Shown here one piece after another: positions 1 to 5,873 of a DNA stretch of 5,873 nt. The stretch spans positions 1 to 5,873 of the forward strand of contig DASRUE010000011.1 in the NCBI GenBank assembly GCA_035687895.1. Reading direction: 5' to 3'. The position numbers and the translations under genes were made by a program. Within the stretch, counting starts at the first letter, position 1. Each line of letters starts with the position of its first letter. Origin of the DNA: JAERML01 sp035687895 (GTDB lineage Bacteria; Bacteroidota; Ignavibacteria; UBA10030; UBA6906). The notes beneath the pieces were generated by a model. That model did not search any database. It was not told the origin of the DNA and was given only the letters and a program-made list of their open reading frames with translations.

Positions 1-1
1 G

Positions 2-187
2 AATACAGTGTGGGTGGAGTACCATCTTCTGTTTCCGGCGGAAACGACGTTGGAAAGCGCCCACCGTTGTGCCACCGAGATTGAGGCGGCCTTGACAAGC
101 TCATTACCGGGCGGGGCGCATGTCACGAGCCACCTCGAGCCGGTGCTTGAGCACGATGAAATCCACACCGATGGACTGAAACACTAG
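2..187 (+). CDS. Cation diffusion facilitator (CDF) metal efflux protein, C-terminal fragment
   Basis: The frame is open from the left edge to a TAG stop at 185-187, giving 61 residues. It reads as the cytoplasmic C-terminal dimerisation domain of a CDF transporter, the family that exports Zn, Fe, Co, Ni or Cd in exchange for protons. The visible pattern is WVEYHLLFP, then ESAHRCATEIEAAL, then HVTSHLEP. Its histidines 8, 21 and 44, followed by Glu46, line up with the inter-subunit metal-site residues of the YiiP/FieF domain (there His, His, His-x-Asp). All transmembrane helices lie outside the window. The tail after HLEP is short and His-rich (EHDEIHTDGLKH). The final His codon and the stop lie inside the inverted-repeat element, so the native C-terminus may have been altered by it. 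The family call is firm; the metal cannot be told. Confidence 0.85.
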   Translation, partial: NTVWVEYHLLFPAETTLESAHRCATEIEAALTSSLPGGAHVTSHLEPVLEHDEIHTDGLKH

Positions 188-212
188 CAGGTTGCTGAAA
201 AACTAAATCATC

Positions 213-239
213 GTCACGCTGAGCGAAGTCGAAGCGTGA
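213..239 (+). repeat. Internal hairpin motif, copy A
   Basis: TCACGCT (214-220) pairs perfectly with AGCGTGA (233-239) around a 12-base loop, gagcgaagtcga. From memory this is a member of a short palindromic repeat type with a TGAGCGRAGTCGAA core that is dispersed in many bacterial genomes. A facing second copy lies at 254-281. Confidence 0.7.
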
Positions 240-253
240 AATCTGAAGCGTAT

Positions 254-281
254 GACAGGGTTCGACTCCGCTCACCCTGAC
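254..281 (-). repeat. Internal hairpin motif, copy B, inverted relative to copy A
   Basis: CAGGGT (256-261) pairs with ACCCTG (274-279) around a 12-base loop. Read on the minus strand, the loop is gagcggagtcga, one base different from copy A. The stem differs from copy A at two base pairs, and both sides of each pair have changed together, so pairing is kept. The two copies face each other within the larger inverted-repeat element. Confidence 0.7.
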
Positions 282-360
282 ACAGATGTTCTAGAATAGG
301 GCTTTTTCAGCAGCCTGCTAGTAAGAAGCATGAAAAGAGAACAAGTCGCCAAGGACACTT

Positions 361-408
361 AAAGGAGATAAACTGTTCTCAACGACTTTGGCGTTCTTGG
401 TGCCATAG
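361..408 (+). promoter_or_regulatory. Strong Shine-Dalgarno-like site with possible 11-codon leader
   Basis: AAAGGAG at 361-367 is the strongest ribosome-binding-like sequence between the repeat and the hydrolase gene, yet no ATG follows at a usable distance. The only candidate start is CTG at 373-375, five bases downstream, which opens 11 codons (LFSTTLAFLVP if read literally) ending at TAG 406-408, 20 bases before the hydrolase ATG. It could be a leader peptide, a decayed gene start or chance. The rest of 323-428 shows no convincing promoter boxes or hairpin to me. Confidence 0.2.
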
Positions 409-428
409 CGGTTCATTCGAGTGAGGAG

Positions 429-1394
429 ATGTTGTCTGAGAAGCGCTTCAAGAGGAGAATGGGACGACGGCTACTGAAAATAGCACTCTGGGTGATGGCA
501 GGGTTGACGGCATGTGCAGTTCTCGTGGTCCTGCACCTGTACAAGAAGGACTACGCGGATGACTTCCGCGAACGAAAAGGGGCGCTTGCGGAAAGCACTC
601 TGGAAGGGGCTGGTTCCGGACAAGGGGTGAAGAAATACTGGCTTACGCTCCGTAACAACGAAGGGTTCACCGTTCATTGTGGCATGCTCGTGCCGGCACG
701 AAAAGGAAAGCGGTATCCTGCCATCATACTTATGGGAGGGAAGGCAACGGGAAAGTATGCGGTGGACTACGCTCTTGATGTTGACGATTGCATCATTGTT
801 GCCCCTGATTATCCGTACGAGCCGAAAGCGTCGTACACGGTTGGAGAATTCCTTGCCGATGTACCGGCGATGCGGCAGGCGCTTCTCGATATGGTGCCGT
901 CCGTGATGCTTCTGACGGATTATCTTTTTCGGCGAAGCGACGTTGACACGACCAAGGTCGTGTTGCTGGGCTACAGCTTCGGCGCCCCGCTGGTTCCCGC
1001 TATCATTGCCGGCGATAGGCGGGCTGCCGCCGCCGCAATGGTGTACGGTGGGGGAGATCTGACATCTCTGATCAGGCACAACGTCCGCCGTTACGAAAGC
1101 AATACTATTGCCGAACTGGTCGCGCAACTTAGCAGCCTGTTGCTCCGTCCGTTGGAACCATTGCGGTATGCCGACCTCATTTCACCGACTCCTCTGATCA
1201 TGATCAATGGAACACACGACGAGCAGATACCACGTGCCAATGCCGAGCTGTTCTACAACGCGGCACGGGAACCGAAGAGGATTACCTGGCTGGAGTCAAG
1301 GCACGTGAACCCGCGGGATGTGGAGTTGCCGAAGAAGATCATAGGTATCCTGAAGAGTGAACTTCGTCGGTTGGGGGTTCTGGAACCGGATTAG
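429..1394 (+). CDS. Membrane-anchored alpha/beta hydrolase, substrate unknown
   Basis: This 321-residue protein starts with a basic stretch (residues 5-17) and one hydrophobic segment (about 18-38), which should anchor it with the catalytic part outside the cytoplasm. The rest reads as an alpha/beta-hydrolase fold: GYSFG at 181-185 is the nucleophile elbow (Ser183), GTHDEQIP at 261-268 supplies Asp264, and SRHVNP at 290-295 supplies His292, in the usual order. The oxyanion-side motif before the first helix is LMGGKATGK (101-109). The best general comparison is dienelactone-hydrolase-like serine hydrolases; the substrate cannot be told. A possible lipobox (LTAC, Cys29) lies within the hydrophobic segment. 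ATG 429 has AGGAG directly abutting it, an unusually short spacing, so TTG 432 or ATG 459 (also close behind an AGGAG) are alternative starts. The stop codon overlaps the next gene by one base. Confidence 0.8.
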   Translation: MLSEKRFKRRMGRRLLKIALWVMAGLTACAVLVVLHLYKKDYADDFRERKGALAESTLEGAGSGQGVKKYWLTLRNNEGFTVHCGMLVPARKGKRYPAIILMGGKATGKYAVDYALDVDDCIIVAPDYPYEPKASYTVGEFLADVPAMRQALLDMVPSVMLLTDYLFRRSDVDTTKVVLLGYSFGAPLVPAIIAGDRRAAAAAMVYGGGDLTSLIRHNVRRYESNTIAELVAQLSSLLLRPLEPLRYADLISPTPLIMINGTHDEQIPRANAELFYNAAREPKRITWLESRHVNPRDVELPKKIIGILKSELRRLGVLEPD

Positions 1395-2020
1395 TGAGGC
1401 GCCAGGAGCATGCGGGAGGCAGTGCGATCAGCCCGTCCGGGGTGGTGCCACCGCGCGCGCCGGCATCGAAACCTACACCGAAAGGAAAAAGAAGAAAGAT
1501 GACATCACACAGGACAAGAGCTCCGGGAAGAGGACGCGGCCTCCGGTGGACGGAGCGAGAGATCGAAGTAACGCGCAAGTGGTTTCCCCTGAGGGGCGGT
1601 CCCTATGTTGTCCGTCTCCTCGGCAGGTCATTGTCGGCCGTGAACAGACGTGCGAGGAGTATGGGGGTGAACCCTGACTCACGCTGGACACGGTGGACAG
1701 AACACGAGGATACATACATCAGGAGGTGGTACCTGACGGTCGGAAAGGCACGCGTTGCCGGAGTCCTCGATCGCACTCCGGCGAGTGTTCTCACGCGAGC
1801 ACAGTCGCTCGGCCTTCTCGTGCGAAACGTGCGGGTGTGGAAACAGTGGGAGCGTGAGTATGTGCGTCGGCATTACATGAAGAAGCAGCCCGCAGGAATT
1901 GCCCGCACGCTTTCCCGGACTGTCGAATCGATCAAACAATGCGCAAAACACCTCGGCATTCGGAAACACCGATCGAAGAAAGCGGTGAAAACGCGCATGG
2001 CCGGCAGAAGGTCTCCTTGA
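1394..2020 (+). CDS. Small basic protein with three tandem Myb/SANT-like helix-turn-helix repeats
   Basis: The 208-residue product contains three 42-residue units that align without gaps: residues 51-92, 100-141 and 148-189. Each begins with a Trp (52, 101, 149), continues with acidic residues and an aromatic at the end of the first helix, and finishes with L-x-R-(S/T) followed by a recognition-like helix ending in (S/H)-(M/L)-G. This is the pattern of Myb/SANT or homeodomain-like DNA-binding units, also reminiscent of GcrA-type helix-turn-helix sequences. The protein is extremely basic, with about 50 Arg and Lys against about a dozen acidic residues. No other domain is present. DNA binding is inferred; the target is unknown. 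GTG 1394 overlaps the hydrolase TAG, which suggests translational coupling. ATG 1499, behind a purine-rich stretch, would give 173 residues with all repeats intact and is a serious alternative start. The first 35 residues are Pro/Ala/Ser and basic, probably disordered. Confidence 0.72.
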   Translation: MRRQEHAGGSAISPSGVVPPRAPASKPTPKGKRRKMTSHRTRAPGRGRGLRWTEREIEVTRKWFPLRGGPYVVRLLGRSLSAVNRRARSMGVNPDSRWTRWTEHEDTYIRRWYLTVGKARVAGVLDRTPASVLTRAQSLGLLVRNVRVWKQWEREYVRRHYMKKQPAGIARTLSRTVESIKQCAKHLGIRKHRSKKAVKTRMAGRRSP

Positions 2021-2033
2021 CACGGGTTGAATC

Positions 2034-4178
2034 TCAGTCCAAGGAAGCCTTCGGCGCAAGATAGTAGTTCGTCGTATATTCCGCCACCATGCGGTCGGTG
2101 TTATATACCGGGATTAGAGTGGCCATGGCATGACGGATTCGCTTAAGCCATTGGTGCGGGATGCCGTCCTTGCCACGGGCGTAGAAGAGAGGGATGATCT
2201 CGTTCTCCATTACAGTTCGCAGTGAGGCCGCGTCGCGGTCATCCTGCTCGCTTTCGCTTTGTGCCTGCGCATCCTCCCCAATCTTCCAGCCGTTTTGTCC
2301 GTCATATGCCTCGCGCCACCACCCATCCATCGTGCTGCAGTGAAGTCCACCGTTGATGGCGACCTTCATGCCGCTGGTGCCGCTGGCCTCCATCGGACGT
2401 CGGGGAGTGTTGAGCCAGACGTCACAGCCGGCTACGAGATGCCGCGCAATGTTGATGTCATAATTCTCCACAAAGGCGACTTTTCCGAAGAGGTCGACCC
2501 GCCGCGTGATGTTGACGATCTCCTGGATGAAGTGTTTGCCCGCATCGTCGCGCGGGTGTGCCTTGCCCGCGAAAATGATCTGGACGGGCCGTTCCTTGTT
2601 CGTCAATACCCGGATCGCCCACTGGAAGTCACGGAAGAAAAGCGGTGCACGCTTGTACGTTGCAAAGCGACGGGCGAAGCCAATGGTCAACGCATTGGGG
2701 GAGAAGATGTTGTCATACAGTCCGAGACCACCCCCGCCACTCATCAAGTCCTGCTCACGTAATCGCTTCCTGATAAATTCCACCAATTCCCGTCGAAGCG
2801 CGACGCGCAGCGACCAGAGGTCCTGGTCCGATATCTTCTTCGACTCCACCTGGCGCCAGAACTTCTCGTCGCGCAGACGATCCACCCACTTCGGACCCAA
2901 TCTGGACGTCCAGAACTGCGACGCGGCAGGAGCAGTCCACCCTGTCGTATGCACACCATTCGTAACGTGACCGATGGGGATTTTGTCGACGGGTGTTCCG
3001 GGATAGAGTTCTTTCCACATATCCTGGCTGACCTTCCCATGCAGCTCACTGACGCCATTAGCGTTGCGGCACATCTTCAGCGCAAGCACGGTCATACAGA
3101 AGGTCTCTGACTGATCGTCCGGACGCACCCGGCCATACCGCATGATTTGTTCGATGCTGAGATGAAGGGAGGAAGCGAAGGAAGGGAATGTTGCATCCAT
3201 CAGTCCGCGTTCGAACCGGTCGTGGCCTGCGGGGACAGGAGTATGTGTAGTGAATACACATCGTTGCTTCGCAAAGGCCTCTGCCTGGGGGAGCGTTTTG
3301 CCTGCGAGCAATTGCTCGCGCAGAAGCTCCAGTGTGAGAAACGCCGAATGCCCTTCATTCATGTGAAACACCGACGGGGCGATCCTCATGGCCCGTAGCA
3401 TCCGGACACCACCAATGCCGAGTAACGCTTCCTGGGCGATACGCGTGGTTTGGTCGCCACCGTAGACATGCGCGGTTAATTCGCGGAACCTCTCTTCATT
3501 CTGTGGCAGATTTGTGTCCAGCAGGAGGATGGAAATTCGTCCAACGATCACACGCCACGCCTGGAACCTTACCGTACTATGCCCGATGTCAACGGAGCAG
3601 ACAATCGTATTTCCCCGCTCGTCTTTCACAAGTGAGATGGGAAGCTTGAGGGGATCATATGTCGGATAGCGTTCCTGCTGCCATCCGTCGGCGGAGATGT
3701 GCTGCTGAAAGTATCCCTGGCGGTAGAACAGACTGATCCCAATAAACGGAAGCCCGAGGTCACTGGCGGATTTCGCATGGTCCCCGGCCAGGAGGCCAAG
3801 ACCGCCGGAGTAGACACGGAGGCTTTCGTGCAAACCGAACTCGGCACTAAAGTACGCGATGGGGGCATTCTTCAGACTGGCTGCATTCTTCCTGGCCCAC
3901 GTGTCTTTCCTTTTCATATATGAGCGGAAGCTCGTACATACGCTGCTGACACGGTTGAAGAATTCATGGTTCTGCAGGCGTCCGCGCAATTCCTGCCCGC
4001 TGATCCAGTTCATCACTTCGACAGGATTGTGGTTGCTGTGTTCCCAGAAGAAGGGGGAAAGCTCGTGAAAAATCTGCTGGGCAGCCGGATTCCACGACCA
4101 CCAGAGATTGTATGCGAGTGCATGGAGCTCGCGAATCAGCGCGTCAATCTTCTTCTCGGAGTTCCGTCGTATCGTCAC
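2034..4178 (-). CDS. glgP: Alpha-glucan (glycogen/maltodextrin) phosphorylase, short GT35 type
   Basis: This cytoplasmic enzyme releases glucose-1-phosphate from the non-reducing ends of alpha-1,4-glucans using phosphate and pyridoxal phosphate (PLP). Numbered from the GTG start (714 residues), an N-terminal DUF3417-type region opens with LAYNLWWSWNP (21-31). It is followed by YFSAEFGLHESL (109-120), the glycine-rich YSGGLGLLAGDH (123-134), HMNEGHSAF (272-280), THTPVPAGHDRF (311-322), TNGVHTTGW (406-414) and GFARRFATYKR (500-510). The PLP motif EASGTSGMK (597-605) places the Schiff-base lysine at 605. The length fits the bacterial short-type alpha-glucan phosphorylases rather than the long animal or E. 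coli type. An in-frame ATG at 4259 would add 27 residues, but it sits in the loop of a terminator hairpin and those residues resemble nothing in the family, so GTG 4178 is chosen. The gene ends 13 bp from the convergent Myb-like gene. No clear promoter is visible upstream. Confidence 0.93.
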   Translation of the reverse strand: MTIRRNSEKKIDALIRELHALAYNLWWSWNPAAQQIFHELSPFFWEHSNHNPVEVMNWISGQELRGRLQNHEFFNRVSSVCTSFRSYMKRKDTWARKNAASLKNAPIAYFSAEFGLHESLRVYSGGLGLLAGDHAKSASDLGLPFIGISLFYRQGYFQQHISADGWQQERYPTYDPLKLPISLVKDERGNTIVCSVDIGHSTVRFQAWRVIVGRISILLLDTNLPQNEERFRELTAHVYGGDQTTRIAQEALLGIGGVRMLRAMRIAPSVFHMNEGHSAFLTLELLREQLLAGKTLPQAEAFAKQRCVFTTHTPVPAGHDRFERGLMDATFPSFASSLHLSIEQIMRYGRVRPDDQSETFCMTVLALKMCRNANGVSELHGKVSQDMWKELYPGTPVDKIPIGHVTNGVHTTGWTAPAASQFWTSRLGPKWVDRLRDEKFWRQVESKKISDQDLWSLRVALRRELVEFIRKRLREQDLMSGGGGLGLYDNIFSPNALTIGFARRFATYKRAPLFFRDFQWAIRVLTNKERPVQIIFAGKAHPRDDAGKHFIQEIVNITRRVDLFGKVAFVENYDINIARHLVAGCDVWLNTPRRPMEASGTSGMKVAINGGLHCSTMDGWWREAYDGQNGWKIGEDAQAQSESEQDDRDAASLRTVMENEIIPLFYARGKDGIPHQWLKRIRHAMATLIPVYNTDRMVAEYTTNYYLAPKASLD

Positions 4179-4189
4179 GTTCCGATCAT

Positions 4190-4194
4190 CTCCT
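4190..4194 (-). promoter_or_regulatory. Ribosome binding site supporting the GTG start of glgP
   Basis: AGGAG on the minus strand ends 11 bases before GTG 4178. The spacing is long but usable. An ATG abutting this site (4189-4187) is out of frame and opens only MIGT before a TGA that overlaps the GTG, so it cannot be the glgP start. The site lies downstream of the typA terminator, unlike the in-frame ATG at 4259. Confidence 0.5.
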
Positions 4195-4240
4195 GAATGT
4201 GAGTGTTGGCCCGGGTTCCATCTTTCTTCCACTACAAAGG

Positions 4241-4270
4241 AAAACCCCGCTGGTGGCATCCTGCGGGGTT
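4241..4270 (-). terminator. Intrinsic terminator downstream of typA
   Basis: On the minus strand AACCCCGC (4270-4263) pairs with GCGGGGTT (4250-4243), an 8-bp GC-rich stem. A T-T mismatch and two further G-C pairs close a six-base loop. The 3' side runs directly into GTTTTCCTTT, giving the U-rich tail. The hairpin starts 43 bases after the typA stop codon. It separates typA from glgP, though read-through is possible. No U-tract follows it on the plus strand. Confidence 0.88.
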
Positions 4271-4312
4271 AGTTGTCTGTCGTGGGTGGGTTTGTCCATC
4301 GTCTGCGTCTGT

Positions 4313-5873
4313 CTAGTCCTCGACCAGCGCTTCGACTTTCTTCTTGGACATCCGGTTTCGTTCGTTGGCGTCGAGATACTTCTTCCGGAGTCTAATGCTC
4401 AGTGGTGTCACCTCCACATATTCATCATCACCGATCCATTCGATCGCCTGCTCGAGGGTCATGATGTGGGGCGGTTCCAGCCGGACCGCTTCATCGGAGC
4501 CGGATGCGCGCATGTTCGTAAGCTGCTTGGTTTTGCAGACGTTCACCGTCATGTCGTGCTCGCGAGAGTTCTCACCGACAATCATACCGGAATACACTTT
4601 CGTGCCTGGCGCGATGAAGAACTTCGAACGCTCCTGGAGCTTCCACATCCCGTATGCCACGGCATCACCGGGTTCCATGCATACCATGGCTCCCTTCGTG
4701 CGATGTGCCATTTCGCCTTTGTATGGTTCATAGCCATGGAAATTATGGTGAAGGATGCCGGTCCCCCTTGTTTGAGTCATGAACTCGGAACGGAAGCCGA
4801 TGAGACCGCGGGCCGGGACGAAGAACTCCAACCTCGAATTCCCCTGGCTGGTGAGCATGTTCTTCATCTCTCCCTTCCGGCGGCCGATGTTCTCTATCAC
4901 CACTCCGACGAACTCTTCCGGCACATCGATGATAACGTGTTCAATCGGCTCCGCCAGTACGTCGGCGATCCGCTTGTAAATCACCTCAGGGCGGGAGACC
5001 TGGAATTCAAATCCTTCGCGGCGCATCGTCTCGATCAGAATCGCGAGGTGGAGCTCGCCCCGGCCGCTCACCTTAAAGACATCCGGTGAATCGGTGAGTT
5101 CGATCCGGAGGCTCACATTCGAGCGGAGTTCCTTGGCGAGGCGTTCGCCGAGATGACGCGTGGTGACGTACTTCCCCTCCAATCCGGCCAAGGGGGAGTT
5201 GTTGACAATGAAGTTCATCGAGAGGGTTGGCTCTTCGATGGCAACGAAGTGAAGCGGTGTGGGATCGGCAGCATCGGCGATGGTCTCACCGATATCCACA
5301 TCCTCCATTCCCGCGATGGCGATAATGTCGCCAGCCGCAGCCTGCTCTGTCTCGATGCGTTTCAATCCGTCAAATGTGTAGATCTTGGTGACCCGTGCAT
5401 CCTCCACAGTCCGGTCGCGGTGGATGATCTTCATCGGTCCGCCAAGTTTGATGGTGCCACGATGGATCGTTCCGATCCCGAGCCGCCCGAGATAGTCGTT
5501 ATAGTCAATGGTCGTGACCAACATCTGGAACGGAGATACGGTGTCACCTGGTGGGGGTGGAACGGTCCTCACAATAGCTTCAAACAACGGTTCGAGGTTG
5601 GCGCTCTCTTGGTCGAGCTCCCTTTTAGCGATTCCCTGCTTGGCAATACAGTAAATGGTTGGAAAATCCAGTTGCTCATCGTTGGCGCCGAGCGAGAGGA
5701 AGAGTTCGAACACGAGATCGAGCACCTCATGCGGACGCGCGTCCTTGCGGTCGATTTTGTTGATAACGACGATGGGTTTCAGATTCAGATCGAGGGACTT
5801 CTTGAGGACGAATTTGGTCCCGGGCAACGGACCTTCCGCGGCATCCACAAGGAGAAGCACGCCATCGACCATC
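4313..5873 (-). CDS. typA: Translational GTPase TypA/BipA, N-terminus beyond the window
   Basis: This is a ribosome-associated GTPase of the EF-G/LepA superfamily, linked to 50S assembly and stress or cold growth. The frame is open to the right edge; 519 residues are visible from an internal Met, so about 90 residues are missing, carrying the P-loop, switch I and DTPGH motifs. In the visible part, NKID (38-41) is the G4 motif. The beta-barrel domain II starts near 114, and SGRGELHL (269-276) with RPEVIY (294-299) marks the EF-G-like domains. The BipA-specific C-terminal domain shows RGLIGFRSEF (355-364), LTNMRASGSDEA (451-462) and MTLEQA (471-476). A Lys-rich tail ends at TAG 4313. The sequence follows E. 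coli TypA almost throughout. The G5 region reads YCIAKQG (74-80), where E. coli has YASALNG. An intrinsic terminator follows. Confidence 0.97.
   Translation of the reverse strand, partial: MVDGVLLLVDAAEGPLPGTKFVLKKSLDLNLKPIVVINKIDRKDARPHEVLDLVFELFLSLGANDEQLDFPTIYCIAKQGIAKRELDQESANLEPLFEAIVRTVPPPPGDTVSPFQMLVTTIDYNDYLGRLGIGTIHRGTIKLGGPMKIIHRDRTVEDARVTKIYTFDGLKRIETEQAAAGDIIAIAGMEDVDIGETIADAADPTPLHFVAIEEPTLSMNFIVNNSPLAGLEGKYVTTRHLGERLAKELRSNVSLRIELTDSPDVFKVSGRGELHLAILIETMRREGFEFQVSRPEVIYKRIADVLAEPIEHVIIDVPEEFVGVVIENIGRRKGEMKNMLTSQGNSRLEFFVPARGLIGFRSEFMTQTRGTGILHHNFHGYEPYKGEMAHRTKGAMVCMEPGDAVAYGMWKLQERSKFFIAPGTKVYSGMIVGENSREHDMTVNVCKTKQLTNMRASGSDEAVRLEPPHIMTLEQAIEWIGDDEYVEVTPLSIRLRKKYLDANERNRMSKKKVEALVED

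Larger units (their letters stand above)
183..322. repeat. MITE-like 140-bp palindromic element
   Basis: The ends form near-perfect terminal inverted repeats. The left arm 183-202 (actagcaggttgctgaaaaa) matches the reverse complement of the right arm 303-322 at 19 of 20 bases, the one mismatch being at 192. Inside are two facing copies of a hairpin motif, so most of the element is an imperfect palindrome. It has no coding capacity. Both arms include CTAG (184-187 and 318-321). Because CTAG is its own reverse complement, it could be a 4-bp target duplication, leaving a 130-bp element at 188-317. The size and ends resemble non-autonomous miniature elements or dispersed palindromic repeats moved by an enzyme encoded elsewhere. 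Folding of the transcript could also end transcription of the CDF gene. Which transposase family, if any, uses these ends cannot be told. Confidence 0.75.

Noticed and set aside
269..297. TAGAAT at 292-297 as a promoter -10 box firing out of the repeat element
   Set aside because: The matching -35 position reads CGCTCA, which is not close to TTGACA, so a promoter is not supported.
330..362. ATG-started mini-frame of 10 codons just after the repeat element
   Set aside because: It has no ribosome-binding sequence at a useful distance, is tiny and shows no conserved feature.
471..1127. Open frame of 218 codons on the minus strand, antisense to the hydrolase
   Set aside because: The hydrolase frame has a coherent fold with ordered catalytic residues, while this product is His- and Arg-rich without motifs.
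1357..1677. Plus-strand frame of 106 codons overlapping the hydrolase end and the Myb-like gene
   Set aside because: It is out of frame with both and has no motif. The Myb-repeat frame continues past it with clear internal repeats.
2041..2051. AAGG-AAG-CCTT mini-palindrome near the glgP 3' end as a terminator
   Set aside because: The stem is only four pairs and no U-tract follows on either strand.
4112..5089. Open frame of 325 codons on the plus strand, antisense to typA and the start of glgP
   Set aside because: It lies opposite two strongly conserved genes, crosses the terminator, and its product shows no recognisable motif. It is an antisense shadow of GC-biased codon use.

Overview
The window is a stretch of bacterial chromosome with moderate GC content, and nothing in it is eukaryotic or viral. 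The two best-conserved genes, typA/bipA and a short-type glgP, occur across many phyla and do not fix the lineage. The repeat element near the left end belongs to a style of dispersed palindromic repeat seen in several environmental phyla. I make no phylum call.

Layout, left to right. (1) The last 61 codons of a cation diffusion facilitator (CDF) metal efflux protein, + strand. (2) A 140-bp palindromic, MITE-like element (183-322) whose left end contains the CDF stop codon. It carries two facing copies of a small hairpin motif. (3) About 100 bp without a recognisable gene, holding one strong but apparently unused Shine-Dalgarno sequence. (4) A two-gene unit on the + strand: a membrane-anchored alpha/beta hydrolase with an intact-looking Ser-Asp-His triad, followed with a one-base overlap by a very basic small protein built from three gapless 42-residue Myb/SANT-like helix-turn-helix repeats. 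(5) Convergent to it, with only 13 bp between, an alpha-glucan phosphorylase (glgP, - strand). (6) Upstream of glgP on the same strand, the GTPase gene typA/bipA, which has its own intrinsic terminator and runs off the right edge.

The typA and glgP genes are core functions: ribosome-associated stress GTPase and glycogen or maltodextrin breakdown. They share a strand, but the terminator between them argues for separate or only partly linked transcription. The hydrolase and Myb-like pair looks accessory, sitting between a repeat element and a housekeeping block. Its tight junction suggests co-transcription and possibly translational coupling. The Myb-like protein is the least conventional gene here. 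I found no CRISPR array, tRNA, rRNA, transposase gene or phage module. No claim of a wholly new system is supported, but the repeat element and the hydrolase plus triple-Myb-repeat pair deserve a second look.
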